Below, in pieces: positions 1 through 8,808 of a stretch of 64,000 nucleotides of DNA (position 1 is its first letter; each line of letters starts with the position of its first letter). Location of the stretch: contig NZ_WHOD01000087.1 in the NCBI RefSeq assembly GCF_013141765.1, positions 264,719 to 328,718 of the forward strand. The letters are read 5' to 3'. The DNA comes from Paenibacillus foliorum (GTDB taxonomy: Bacteria > Bacillota > Bacilli > Paenibacillales > NBRC-103111). The notes under the pieces are model-generated. The model saw nothing but the letters and a program-made list of their open reading frames with translations. It searched no databases and was not told where the DNA came from. Position numbers and translations under genes: made by a program.

Positions 1-1332
1 CCTAATATTAAAATGGTCTTACTGTCAGGCTTCGGAGATTTCGAGTATGCTCGCTCAGCTATCCGTTATGGGGTTAAGCAGTATTTATTGAAGCCCTGCA
101 ACGAAAATAAAATTGTTGAGGTTCTCCAACAGCTGGTCAAAGAGATTGAGCAGGAGGAGCAGCGCGAACAGTTCGTCAATAATATGAGATATGGGCTGGA
201 GAAGATACTTCCCCATGTTAAGGAACAGTTCTTAAAGGAATTTGTTACGAATAAAACGTATGGCAAGCGGGATTGGGACTATTATCGCAATCTGTTTAAG
301 CTGGATCTTGAGAATCATAAGGTTCGTTTAATCTTGTTTCAGCTTGAAGGGTACTTTGAGTTTGAGCATATGTTTGCCGTTAAAAATATTGCAGAGGATT
401 TCTTGAAGAAGAAAATGCTATTAAGCTCGACAGTTGGCGAGCAGGTGTTGATAGTTGTAGAGGACTCTGAGCCTGTGAGTGAACTGCATGATTGTATTAG
501 TCTAATCCGAGAGACGTTTCTTCGTTATTACAAGATCGATCTTACGATTGCATTAAGCGAAGCGGATGAAATTACAAGAGCAAGAGCACTGTACAAACAA
601 ACATTGGAATGTTTAAATTATCGCTTTTATTTGGGAGAAGGAAGCTTAATTACGAAGCGTGACATCGTTGGAGTTGAGCAGCCAGAACCTTGTGAGCTTG
701 TTTTCGACGAGGATAATCTAATGCTGCAAATCAAAACAGGCAATTGGGAGGAAGCTTCCGAGGAAATCGATCTCTTTTTTCTGAAGGTGGCGGGTTTGCG
801 TTCTAATATCCTTACGGCTAAATCCTATGTTATTCAGCTGTTTATGGCCATGATTCGTCTTGGTGACGTGGATGCAATTCATCAATATAGGGATAAACTG
901 GTGACGCTGATGGATTTGGAGACACTGCAGACCATCCAATCCTTTTTCAAGGAGGTTGCCAACCAAATCACATTAAGAAATTACGAGCAGATGAAAAATA
1001 AGCATAGCGCTATAGTGGACAAGGTTTTGGACATTATTAACGAGCATCTAGGAAATCCAGAACTGTCACTTAACGGGGTAGCTCAGCAAATCCTTTATAT
1101 GAATCCTGACTATTTAGGCAAGCTGTTTAAAAAGGAAACGGGAGAAAAATTTTCGAACTATGTGATGAAAGCGAGAATTAATAAGGCGACGGAATTGATT
1201 GGCCAAAAGTCCGATATTAAGATATTTGAGCTGGCTGAGCAGCTGGGTTTTGGGGATAATCCGCAATATTTTAGTCAAGTGTTTAAGAAATATACGGGCT
1301 GTACACCCTCTGAATATATCAAATCAAACTAA
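1..1332 (+). CDS. YesN-type response regulator, AraC-family output domain (5' end outside window)
   Basis: The reading frame is already open at base 1, so the first part of the receiver domain, including the phospho-acceptor Asp, lies outside the window. What remains starts in the end of the receiver (LLSGFGDFEYA, then the conserved Lys of YLLKPC at about residue 32), followed by a long middle region of about 280 residues typical of YesN-like regulators and a C-terminal AraC double helix-turn-helix (last ~100 residues, with GFGDNPQYFSQVFKKYTGCTPSEY). Family role: cytoplasmic transcription activator driven by a YesM-type sensor kinase, usually controlling the sugar ABC transporter next door. 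It lies directly upstream of two sugar-binding lipoprotein genes whose promoters carry matching direct repeats, so it probably activates them. Confidence 0.93.
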   Translation, partial: PNIKMVLLSGFGDFEYARSAIRYGVKQYLLKPCNENKIVEVLQQLVKEIEQEEQREQFVNNMRYGLEKILPHVKEQFLKEFVTNKTYGKRDWDYYRNLFKLDLENHKVRLILFQLEGYFEFEHMFAVKNIAEDFLKKKMLLSSTVGEQVLIVVEDSEPVSELHDCISLIRETFLRYYKIDLTIALSEADEITRARALYKQTLECLNYRFYLGEGSLITKRDIVGVEQPEPCELVFDEDNLMLQIKTGNWEEASEEIDLFFLKVAGLRSNILTAKSYVIQLFMAMIRLGDVDAIHQYRDKLVTLMDLETLQTIQSFFKEVANQITLRNYEQMKNKHSAIVDKVLDIINEHLGNPELSLNGVAQQILYMNPDYLGKLFKKETGEKFSNYVMKARINKATELIGQKSDIKIFELAEQLGFGDNPQYFSQVFKKYTGCTPSEYIKSN

Positions 1333-1339
1333 TAATCCT

Positions 1340-1401
1340 CTGTTTTTTTAACAAGAATGACGGTTTTTTGAATTTATAAACTATTCAGATAGGGGGATAA
1401 T
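1340..1401 (+). promoter_or_regulatory. Predicted AraC/YesN activator site and promoter 1
   Basis: Two half-sites, ctgttttttt (1340-1349) and cggttttttg (1361-1370), lie in direct orientation at 21-bp pitch, two helical turns, as AraC-type activators prefer. A -10-like GATAAT lies at 1396-1401, 35 bp after the start of the second half-site. No good -35 is visible, which fits an activator-dependent promoter. The same layout recurs at 3008 and 4524. Binding by the upstream regulator is inferred. Confidence 0.6.
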
Positions 1402-1444
1402 AGGGATAGAAATTGCAACGCTCACACATGGGGAGGATACAGAG

Positions 1445-2758
1445 ATGAAGAAAGGCTTAACAATGATCTTATCGGCTTCGTTGCTATTAACTGCTGCGGG
1501 CTGTGGTGGAACTGGCGGTAATACAGCACAAAAGCCAGCTGATGCTGTTGCTGGAGGAAGCAAGGAGCCTGTAAAGCTTAGAATTGCGTGGTGGGGTGGA
1601 CAAGCAAGACATGACTACACGTTGAAGGTTATTGAGTTGTACCAACAGAAAAATCCTAACGTCAAGATAGAGGCTGAATATGCAGCATTTGATGACTACT
1701 GGAAGAAGCTGGCGCCACAAGCCGCGGCGAATGATATGCCGGATATTATTCAGATGGACCTTTCTTACTTGAGTCAATACGGCGGAAGAAATCAATTAGA
1801 AGATTTGCGTCCTTATACCAAAAACAATACGATTGATGTAAGCGCAGTATCGCCTAATACTCTTAGCACAGGAGAGTTGAATGGAAGCCTTTACCAAATT
1901 ACTCTAGGGGTTAATGCACTAAGTGCGACAGCCGATCCTGAGCTTGTGAAAAAAGCCGGAGCGACTATGCCTGCCAAGGATTGGACTTGGGACGATATGG
2001 AAGCAATGGGCAAACAGCTGAAATCTAGCGGTAAGCTTCTGGCTGACTATTTGCGATATGAAGTATTCTTCAATTACTACCTGCGTTCGGTAGATCAGAA
2101 GCTGTATGCAGCGGACGGAGCAAGCCTTGGCTACACGGACGATAAGCCGTTTATCGATTATTATAAGCGCTACCAAAGAATGTATGATGCAGGCTATTTC
2201 CTGAGCTTGGATAAGCTGGCACAGAAGAAGTCTACGCCTGAGGATGACGAGATGGTTCTTGGCAACTCATTCGCATCCTTCGCATGGTCCAATCAGTATG
2301 TAGCTTGGTCTGGCGCTGCTAAACGTCCTACTGAATTGATTCCGATCCCAGGCCCGAATGTTAAGAAAGGCTTGTTCTTGAAATCGAGCATGGGCTTCTC
2401 CGTAACTAAGAATTCGAAGCAAAAGGAAGAAGCGGCGAAATTCATTAACTTCTTCGTTAACGATATCGATGCGAACAAAATTATTAAAGGTGAGCGCGGC
2501 GTGCCGATTTCATCCAAGGTGAAAGATTCATTGAAGCCAATTCTTACACCTGAAGAGGTTAAAGTATTTGATTATGTAGCTTGGGCAGAAAATAATAGCA
2601 GCCCGTCCGATCCTCCGAACCCAGTTGGTTCCGTTGAAGTTGAAAAGCTGTTGAAGGATTTGAGCGAGCAAGTTCTTTACAAAAAAATCACGGTTGAGGA
2701 TGCTGCGGTTAAGTTCCGTAAAGATGCCAACGCCATTCTTGCTAAAAATAAAAAGTAA
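1445..2758 (+). CDS. Extracellular sugar-binding lipoprotein (ABC family 1), paralog 1
   Basis: 437 aa. It has a type II signal peptide with lipobox LTAAGC near residue 20, then a Gly/Ala-rich linker and a family 1 solute-binding fold (LRIAWWGGQARHDYT near the N-terminus of the mature part). It would be anchored outside the membrane and deliver an oligosaccharide to the permeases encoded at 4644 and 5545. The gene at 3106 is a close paralog, roughly three quarters identical by eye. The start is ATG with ggggaggat upstream. No ABC ATPase lies in the locus; CUT1 importers of this class commonly share a MsmX-type ATPase encoded elsewhere. Context (glycuronyl hydrolase, CE12-like esterase) suggests pectin-derived oligosaccharides. 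Confidence 0.93.
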   Translation: MKKGLTMILSASLLLTAAGCGGTGGNTAQKPADAVAGGSKEPVKLRIAWWGGQARHDYTLKVIELYQQKNPNVKIEAEYAAFDDYWKKLAPQAAANDMPDIIQMDLSYLSQYGGRNQLEDLRPYTKNNTIDVSAVSPNTLSTGELNGSLYQITLGVNALSATADPELVKKAGATMPAKDWTWDDMEAMGKQLKSSGKLLADYLRYEVFFNYYLRSVDQKLYAADGASLGYTDDKPFIDYYKRYQRMYDAGYFLSLDKLAQKKSTPEDDEMVLGNSFASFAWSNQYVAWSGAAKRPTELIPIPGPNVKKGLFLKSSMGFSVTKNSKQKEEAAKFINFFVNDIDANKIIKGERGVPISSKVKDSLKPILTPEEVKVFDYVAWAENNSSPSDPPNPVGSVEVEKLLKDLSEQVLYKKITVEDAAVKFRKDANAILAKNKK

Positions 2759-2769
2759 GTGCTTGCAGG

Positions 2770-2806
2770 ATCAGAGCTGCCTTGATGGCGGTTCTGATTT
2801 TTTTTA
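2770..2806 (+). terminator. Rho-independent terminator after binding protein 1
   Basis: Imperfect stem between ATCAGAGCTGCC and TGGCGGTTCTGAT with loop TTGA, followed by eight T. It begins about 11 bp after the stop codon. It separates the first binding-protein transcript from the second, which has its own promoter. Confidence 0.85.
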
Positions 2807-3007
2807 TTGCGAAATGGATCAATAGTAACCGAACTTGAATTCGAACTATACTCCCTGGGAGAATTAATCTTATATTCGGTTTTATCTCGAAAATTTATTC
2901 GCATTACATGTAAAAGAGTTAACTCTTTTACAAACAAGCCAAACCCATGCTAGACAAGGGTAATTGCGAATAGTAAAATACATACAATTCAGTGTTTTTT
3001 GAATAGT

Positions 3008-3068
3008 CTGATTTTTGAACAAAAAAGACGGATTTTTAACTTCTTTTTTATTCAGGGAAATGGATAAT
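3008..3068 (+). promoter_or_regulatory. Predicted AraC/YesN activator site and promoter 2
   Basis: Half-sites ctgatttttg (3008-3017) and cggattttta (3029-3038) are again 21 bp apart, and GATAAT (3063-3068) starts 34 bp after the second half-site. This is in the 347-bp gap before binding protein 2; the rest of that gap holds only the terminator of gene 1 and AT-rich sequence. Confidence 0.6.
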
Positions 3069-3105
3069 TAATAAAGTATTCAGTTAATAAGGGGAGGCGT
3101 TAGAA

Positions 3106-4446
3106 ATGAAGAAAGCGCTAACATTAATGGTATCTCTGTCTATGTTATTAACCGCTGCAGGCTGCGGTGGAGCAACGCCTCCGGCATCTGGCGGTAATGA
3201 TGCCGCCAACAAAACAACACCGGCAACGACACCGGCCGCCACGGCATCTAAAGAGCCGGTGAAGCTTCGCATCGCGTGGTGGGGCGGTCAGGCGAGACAT
3301 GATTATACTTTGAAAATCATTGAGCTGTACCAGCAAAAAAATCCAAACGTTAAGTTCGAAGCCGAGTATGCTGCATTTGATGATTACTGGAAGAAACTAG
3401 CCCCCCAAGCAGCAGCAAACGATTTGCCCGACATTATACAAATGGATGACGCCTACATCAGCCAATTTGGTGGAAGAGGCCAATTGGAGGATTTGCGTCC
3501 TTATATGGAAAAAGGCTCACTGGACAAAAGCTCGATTGCTCCAGGCTTCCTGAAAATTGGAGAATACGATGGCAAGCAGTACCAAATTACATTAGGTGTT
3601 AACGCACTTGGTGCAACCGTAGATGCTGAGATGCTGAAGAAAGCGGGAGGCACCGTACCTGCGAAGGATTGGACTTGGGACGACATGGAGGCTGCTGCTG
3701 CGAAGCTAAAGGCTAGCGGTAAGCTGATAGGTGACCGTCTCGATTATAAGACGTTCTTCCCGTACTACTTGCGTTCAGTTGATCAAAGAATCTACAATGC
3801 CGATGGAACCGGTCTAGGCTATGCCGATGATAAACCTTTTATCGATTATTTTAAGCGCTACCAAAAGTGGTTTGACGCCGGATACGTACTTCCGTTAGAT
3901 AAATTGGCACAGAAGAAATTCACGCCTGAAGATGACGAAATGGTGTTGGGCAACGCATTCGGTACCTTTGCTTGGTCGAATCAGTACATTGCTTTTAACG
4001 CAGCGGCCAAACGTCCGACTGAATTGATACCGCCTCCAGGACCCAATGGTAAAAAGGCTTTATTCCTGAAGTCTAGTCAAGGTTTATCCGTTACCAAAGG
4101 CTCTAAAAATAAAGAAGAAGCAATCAAATTTGTTAACTTTTTTATTAATGATATCGAAGCTCACAAGATTATGAAAGGCGAGCGCGGCGTTCCTATTAAC
4201 TCGAAAATACAAGAAGCGTTGAAGCCGCTTCTGAAACCGGAAGAAATTAAAATTTTCGATTATGTGGCATGGGCAGAAGCGAACAGCAGCCCGAATGACC
4301 CGCCATACCCAGTAGGCTCGGTTGAAGTATTGAAATCACTGCAAGATGTAACTGAGCAAATTCTTTATAAGAAGATTTCGGTAGAAGACGGTGCAGCTAA
4401 GTTCAGGAAAGAAGCTAACGCCATTCTTGTTAAAAACAAAAAGTAA
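3106..4446 (+). CDS. Extracellular sugar-binding lipoprotein (ABC family 1), paralog 2
   Basis: 446 aa. Signal peptide with lipobox LTAAGC, a longer Ala/Thr-rich linker than paralog 1, then the same binding fold starting LRIAWWGGQARHDYT. Both proteins share the segments NAFGTFAWSNQY/NSFASFAWSNQY and GERGVPI near the C-terminal lobe. A tandem pair with separate promoters and terminators, followed by a single permease pair, suggests two binding proteins feeding one channel, perhaps with different ligand lengths or decorations. Start ATG follows ggggaggcg. Ligand identity is inferred from neighbours only. Confidence 0.93.
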   Translation: MKKALTLMVSLSMLLTAAGCGGATPPASGGNDAANKTTPATTPAATASKEPVKLRIAWWGGQARHDYTLKIIELYQQKNPNVKFEAEYAAFDDYWKKLAPQAAANDLPDIIQMDDAYISQFGGRGQLEDLRPYMEKGSLDKSSIAPGFLKIGEYDGKQYQITLGVNALGATVDAEMLKKAGGTVPAKDWTWDDMEAAAAKLKASGKLIGDRLDYKTFFPYYLRSVDQRIYNADGTGLGYADDKPFIDYFKRYQKWFDAGYVLPLDKLAQKKFTPEDDEMVLGNAFGTFAWSNQYIAFNAAAKRPTELIPPPGPNGKKALFLKSSQGLSVTKGSKNKEEAIKFVNFFINDIEAHKIMKGERGVPINSKIQEALKPLLKPEEIKIFDYVAWAEANSSPNDPPYPVGSVEVLKSLQDVTEQILYKKISVEDGAAKFRKEANAILVKNKK

Positions 4447-4454
4447 GCGTTAAC

Positions 4455-4500
4455 AGGGTTGGGACAGCATCTAGATGTTGCTTTCCAGCCCTTTTTCTTT
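4455..4500 (+). terminator. Terminator after binding protein 2
   Basis: Long imperfect stem running from AGGGTTGGGA to TCCAGCCCT around an inner AGCAT/ATGTTGCT stem, followed by TTTTTCTTT. Confidence 0.8.
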
Positions 4501-4523
4501 CACATGAATTGAACGGTGGGAGT

Positions 4524-4584
4524 CGGTTTTTTGAACAAAATGAACGGTTTTTTGCCTTCCTATACCATCAGGAATCTATATAAT
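4524..4584 (+). promoter_or_regulatory. Predicted AraC/YesN activator site and promoter 3
   Basis: Clearest example of the shared site: cggttttttg occurs twice exactly (4524-4533 and 4545-4554), 21 bp apart, with -10 TATAAT at 4579-4584, 34 bp after the second half-site. It would drive the permeases, the glycuronyl hydrolase and possibly genes beyond. Confidence 0.65.
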
Positions 4585-4643
4585 TAAGGAAGAAAAGGTT
4601 AGCAATATTAATCGTACACTACTTGCATGAGGAGTTGAAATTC

Positions 4644-5543
4644 ATGAAGCTACGGGAAAACGATAATGTGGTAGGTTACGTATTTGCCGCACCGTTCATA
4701 CTAGGTTTTCTTATTTTCACAATGTATCCGATATTGTCCTCTTTGTTTTATTCCTTTACTGAATACAACTTGATGGAGTCTCCAAAATGGATCGGATTAG
4801 CTAATTATGAAAAAATATTTCTAGATGACGAGAAGATATGGAAGTCCTTCGAGGTGACCTTTACGTATGTTCTAGCAAGCGTTCCACTTCGTTTAGGCTT
4901 TGCTCTCATTGTTGCGATGCTGCTCAATAAAGCAATTAGCGGCATTGGCGTTTACCGCTCGGCTTACTATTTGCCGTCTCTAATTGGTGGTAGTGTTGCG
5001 GTTTCCATTATGTGGACGCAAATTTTTGGAGATAAGGGACTTTTAAATTCTTCATTGGGTTTAATCGGTATTCACACCGACACTTCTTGGATAGGCAGTC
5101 CCGGCACGGCATTGTGGACTTTAATAGCGTTATCTGTGTGGCAGTTTGGGTCATCCATGCTGATTTTCCTGGCAGGCTTGAAAAACATCCCGATCTCCTA
5201 TTATGAAGCTGCAGGCGTGGATGGAGCGAATGCATGGCATCGCTTTTTCAAAATTACATTGCCGCTGCTTAGCCCTATCATTTTGTTTAATCTTATCATG
5301 CAGACAATTTCAGCTTTCATGACTTTTACACCGGCCTATATTATTTCCCGGGGCGAGGGCGGACCGCTCGATAATACACTTTTATATTCTCTTTATTTAT
5401 ACCGCAGAGCGTTCGTATTCTTTGAAATGGGATATGCATCCGCGATGGCTTGGATCATGCTGATTATCGTTGGAGTTATCGCACTGGTTATTTTCAAAAC
5501 ATCTAAGTATTGGGTTCACTACGAGTCGAAGGAGGCGAAGTAG
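4644..5543 (+). CDS. Sugar ABC transporter permease, UgpA/MalF type
   Basis: 299 aa integral membrane protein with six predicted helices. The cytoplasmic EAA loop is clear (YYEAAGVDGANAWHRFFKITLP), the contact surface for the ATPase. ATG 4644 is chosen because gaggag lies about 8 bp upstream and because the protein then begins at the usual point just before the first helix (YVFAAPFILGFLIF); an upstream in-frame TTG at 4623 is less likely. It pairs with the permease at 5545 two bases downstream. Confidence 0.93.
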   Translation: MKLRENDNVVGYVFAAPFILGFLIFTMYPILSSLFYSFTEYNLMESPKWIGLANYEKIFLDDEKIWKSFEVTFTYVLASVPLRLGFALIVAMLLNKAISGIGVYRSAYYLPSLIGGSVAVSIMWTQIFGDKGLLNSSLGLIGIHTDTSWIGSPGTALWTLIALSVWQFGSSMLIFLAGLKNIPISYYEAAGVDGANAWHRFFKITLPLLSPIILFNLIMQTISAFMTFTPAYIISRGEGGPLDNTLLYSLYLYRRAFVFFEMGYASAMAWIMLIIVGVIALVIFKTSKYWVHYESKEAK

Positions 5544-5544
5544 C

Positions 5545-6390
5545 ATGACGTTCGGTAACACTCAAATCAAATCGCTCCTTTACCACTTGATGGTAGGCGG
5601 GATAGCTCTTCTTATGCTTTACCCGATTCTCTGGCTAGTTGCCAGCTCGCTGAAGCCTAATGATGAAATTTTTTCTACTGCCTACAGCTTAATTCCAAGC
5701 CGCTTGGACTTTAATAACTATGTTACAGGTTGGAAGGGCTTCGCTGGCAACACATTTAGCACCTTTTTCAAAAACTCATTCATTATCGTTATTTTATCGA
5801 CTATAGGCGCAGTTGCTTCTTCTGCTCTGGTAGCGTACGGATTAGCTAGAATTCCTTTCAAAGGAAAAGCTTTCTGGTTCGGCTGTGTCATGATGACGAT
5901 GATGCTGCCGCATGATGTAACTATCATTCCTCAGTATGTAATGTTTGCAAAGCTTGGTTGGCTGTCTTCCTTTAAGCCGATTATCATTCCTAGCTTTTTC
6001 GGATATCCGTTCTTTATCTTTTTGATTATGCAGTTTATCCGTACCATACCGCACGAGATGGATGAGGCCGCCAAGATAGATGGATGCAATAAGTATACAA
6101 TCTTCTTCAGAATCATTGTTCCGCTTATTGTTCCTTCATTAGTGACATCTACGATTTTCTCGTTTTATTGGAAATGGGATGATTTCATCAATCCGCTGCT
6201 TTACTTGAGCAAGCCTTCGTTGTATCCGGTATCGCTTGCATTGAAATTATTTCTTGATGGAGATTCACTCAACAACTGGGGCGGAATGTTCGCGATGTCA
6301 ACAGCTTCGCTTCTTCCAATTATTATCGTATTCTTTATCTTCCAGAAATTTATTGTGGAAGGCATCAGCACCAGTGGGTTGAAAGGTTAA
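5545..6390 (+). CDS. Sugar ABC transporter permease, UgpE/MalG type
   Basis: 281 aa inner-membrane permease with about six helices and an EAA loop (MDEAAKIDGCNKYTIFFRIIVP). ATG 5545 has ggaggcgaag just upstream, inside the end of the previous gene; a longer in-frame reading from 5470 would overlap that gene and is rejected. The C-terminus (FIVEGISTSGLKG) is typical of the family. It forms a heterodimeric channel with the preceding permease. Confidence 0.93.
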   Translation: MTFGNTQIKSLLYHLMVGGIALLMLYPILWLVASSLKPNDEIFSTAYSLIPSRLDFNNYVTGWKGFAGNTFSTFFKNSFIIVILSTIGAVASSALVAYGLARIPFKGKAFWFGCVMMTMMLPHDVTIIPQYVMFAKLGWLSSFKPIIIPSFFGYPFFIFLIMQFIRTIPHEMDEAAKIDGCNKYTIFFRIIVPLIVPSLVTSTIFSFYWKWDDFINPLLYLSKPSLYPVSLALKLFLDGDSLNNWGGMFAMSTASLLPIIIVFFIFQKFIVEGISTSGLKG

Positions 6391-6429
6391 TGATAGATGA
6401 ATAGGGAGACTTTAGGGGGAGATTTAGAG

Positions 6430-7455
6430 ATGCCAGCATTACAATTTGATGAAAATGAAATTCGTGAAGTGATTGATAGAGTCGTTCACCGTACATTCCA
6501 AATGGACTTTAACTGGGATTGGCCAGGTGGCGTGGCGTTTTACGGCGTAACAGAGGCTTATGAAGCGACGGGCAAGCAAGAATATCTGGATCTGTTAAAA
6601 GCTTGGATAGATGAGCAGCTTGAAGATGGTCTGCCGAAATTAACTGTAAACGCAGTTTCAGTCGGTCATTCACTGCTAAGCCTGTATAAAGCTACTGGGG
6701 AAGACAAATATATTGAATATGCTATACAAATGGCAGATTTCTTAAAGAATGATGCAGTGCGGTTTGCAGATGGTATTTTCCAGCACACGGTTAACTCGGA
6801 AGACTATAACTTTCCTGAGCAGGCGTGGGTGGATACGATGTTTATGGCTGGATACTTTCTCGTTCGAATCGGTACGATGTTGAACCGTGCGGATTATTTA
6901 GAGGATGGAATCAAGCAATACCATGGACATGAGGAATTTTTGCAAGACCCGGCAACGAATCTGTATTATCACGGCTGGGATCACCTGGAACAAAGCCATA
7001 TGTCGGGTATTTACTGGGCGCGGGGAAATTCTTGGGCGGCTATCACAATGGCAAGGGCGCTTAAGCATATTCATGTTACACATCCATCATTTATGATTAT
7101 AGAAGGATCTCTGCGTGATCAACTGAGCGCACTAGTGCGGCTGCAGGCGGATTCAGGCTTGTGGCACACGATTGTAAACGACCCAACTTCGTATACCGAG
7201 ACATCCGGCTCGGCGGGAATCGCAGCAGCATTAATTTCAAGCGGCAAGATGTACAATAAGTACGTTAATAAGTCCATTGTGGGCATTTTGGACCGTATCA
7301 CTGAAGAGGGCTCCGTAGGGGGCGTATCTGCTGGAACCGCGGTTATGCGTGATGCGGATGGCTACAAAGGCGTACCTCATAAGCGGGTTCAAGGCTGGGG
7401 GCAAGGATTGGCATTAACTTTCCTATCATCCCTGCTCTCACGCAAGGAGTTTTAA
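6430..7455 (+). CDS. Unsaturated glycuronyl hydrolase, GH105/GH88-like
   Basis: 341 aa, cytoplasmic (no signal peptide), (alpha/alpha)6-barrel family. Recognisable blocks: WVDTMFMAGYFLVRIG (the Asp of DTxFM is a catalytic residue in YteR-like enzymes), YWARGNSWAA and HKRVQGWGQGLAL. Family role: removes the 4,5-unsaturated uronic acid from the non-reducing end of oligosaccharides made by pectate or rhamnogalacturonan lyases, after import. ATG 6430 follows gggggagatttagag; an in-frame ATG at 6397 has a poorer site. Placed just after the permeases, it probably acts on what they import. Rhamnogalacturonan rather than other polyuronates is supported by the adjacent CE12-like esterase. Confidence 0.88.
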   Translation: MPALQFDENEIREVIDRVVHRTFQMDFNWDWPGGVAFYGVTEAYEATGKQEYLDLLKAWIDEQLEDGLPKLTVNAVSVGHSLLSLYKATGEDKYIEYAIQMADFLKNDAVRFADGIFQHTVNSEDYNFPEQAWVDTMFMAGYFLVRIGTMLNRADYLEDGIKQYHGHEEFLQDPATNLYYHGWDHLEQSHMSGIYWARGNSWAAITMARALKHIHVTHPSFMIIEGSLRDQLSALVRLQADSGLWHTIVNDPTSYTETSGSAGIAAALISSGKMYNKYVNKSIVGILDRITEEGSVGGVSAGTAVMRDADGYKGVPHKRVQGWGQGLALTFLSSLLSRKEF

Positions 7456-7469
7456 TTGTAAGAGATTTG

Positions 7470-7500
7470 ACCGCCGTTAGTTTTATACGGCGGTTTTTGT
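7470..7500 (+). terminator. Terminator after glycuronyl hydrolase
   Basis: Stem ACCGCCGT/ACGGCGGT followed by TTTTTG. It is followed by three copies of an 8-bp unit (AGATAGAA) and the gggggagg ribosome site of the next gene. Confidence 0.85.
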
Positions 7501-7560
7501 GTATAGTAGAATGAGAAAGATAGAAAGATAGAAAGATAAACTATGGGGGAGGTTATATAG

Positions 7561-8673
7561 ATGAACAAGGAGTTCAAGTTTGATTTTGGCGTAAGCCTTG
7601 CAGTTTCTGGATATATTAAAATTGGACAACAATCGATCTATGATGCTGCAAAGGGCTATGGCTTTGAGGATGTAAGCCGTGTATATGCAATTGAGCGGGA
7701 AGCATCTGAGGCAGGTGCGCTTCGAAGTGACTTCTGCATCCCTTTGGAAACGGCATTTATCGTGGATGTGCCGAACGGCAATTATACGGTTTCTGTAATG
7801 ATGGGGGATACGCTAACCGCAACAGAAACGACTATCAAATCAGGTGAGGGCCGCCTTCTTATACATAAGCTGCAAACAGCTGCGGGCCAGTTTGTTAAGC
7901 GCAGCATTGGCGTGCATGTCGCTGACGGGCAGCTTAAGCTCATGTTCTCGGGCATCGCGCCACGGATCAACTCGCTAGAGATCAAAGCCAGCTCTCAGAT
8001 CGTTACCGTTTATTTAGCAGGAGACTCTACGGTGACCGATCAAGCGCTGGATGGATATCCATATGCTGGATGGGGACAGATGCTGCCGCATTATTTGAAT
8101 GCAAGCGCCGCTGTGGCCAATCATGCTATGTCGGGTCGGAGCTCCAAAAGCTTTATAGATGAAGGACGGCTTGAGGCTATTTTTCAGCTCATTCAGCCCA
8201 ATGATTATTTGCTTATCCAATTCGGTCATAATGACCAGAAGCCGGATGAAGAACGACGTACTGAGCCTGAAACGACATACAAGCAATACTTGAAAAAGTA
8301 CATTGACGGAGCTCGGGAGCGGGGCGCTGTTCCCGTGCTAATAACGCCGGTCCATCGACGTTTTTTTGATGAGAAGGGATGTATCGTGAATACGCACGGC
8401 GATTATTTGCAGGCCGTCAAGGAATTGGGACAAGCGGAGCAGGTGCCAGTCATAGACTTGGCCGAGAAAACTCGACTGCTTTATGAGTCTTATGGGGATG
8501 AGCGCTCCAAGACGCTGTTTATGTGGGCGGTGCCGGGAGAATTCCCGAATCATCCTACAGGAGCACGCGACAACACCCACTTTCAAGAGGTGGGAGCGAT
8601 TCAAGTCGCTAAGCTTGTAGTTGAAGGGATTAGAGAGCAGCAGCTTAATCCGTTGATGTTGTTTTTGCATTAG
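7561..8673 (+). CDS. SGNH-hydrolase, rhamnogalacturonan acetylesterase-like (CE12)
   Basis: 370 aa. The first ~145 residues form a beta-rich galactose-binding-like domain; the rest is an SGNH esterase. Block I is LAGDSTV with nucleophile Ser156, block III is QFGHND, and block V is DNTHF with Asp337 and His340. This arrangement matches YesT/RhgT-type enzymes that remove acetyl groups from rhamnogalacturonan I. No signal peptide is seen, so it should act on imported oligosaccharides. It has its own gene-proximal terminator on both sides and could be separately transcribed. Confidence 0.88.
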   Translation: MNKEFKFDFGVSLAVSGYIKIGQQSIYDAAKGYGFEDVSRVYAIEREASEAGALRSDFCIPLETAFIVDVPNGNYTVSVMMGDTLTATETTIKSGEGRLLIHKLQTAAGQFVKRSIGVHVADGQLKLMFSGIAPRINSLEIKASSQIVTVYLAGDSTVTDQALDGYPYAGWGQMLPHYLNASAAVANHAMSGRSSKSFIDEGRLEAIFQLIQPNDYLLIQFGHNDQKPDEERRTEPETTYKQYLKKYIDGARERGAVPVLITPVHRRFFDEKGCIVNTHGDYLQAVKELGQAEQVPVIDLAEKTRLLYESYGDERSKTLFMWAVPGEFPNHPTGARDNTHFQEVGAIQVAKLVVEGIREQQLNPLMLFLH

Positions 8674-8689
8674 AGGTAATGGATATGTA

Positions 8690-8730
8690 ACAGGCACTTC
8701 CTGGCGTTCACCGCAGGGGTGCCTGTTTTG
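8690..8730 (+). terminator. Terminator after acetylesterase gene
   Basis: Eight-bp stem ACAGGCAC (8690-8697) with GTGCCTGT (8719-8726), then TTTT. It ends the pectin-related locus. Confidence 0.8.
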
Positions 8731-8748
8731 TGTTGTGATCACACAGGC

Positions 8749-8808
8749 AAAGACAAAGGTAAAGACAAAGACAAAGACAAAGACAAAGACAAAGACAAAG
8801 ACAAAGAT
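8749..8808. repeat. Hexanucleotide tandem repeat (AAAGAC)n
   Basis: Ten 6-bp units: one AAAGAC, one AAAGGT, seven perfect AAAGAC, one AAAGAT. It lies in the 492-bp gap between the acetylesterase and the NagA-like gene. Both strands stay open across it (Lys-Asp on +, Phe-Val on -) only because of the repeat; no ribosome site or conserved domain supports a protein. The rest of the gap is AT-rich leader with the promoter described at 9093. Confidence 0.9.
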
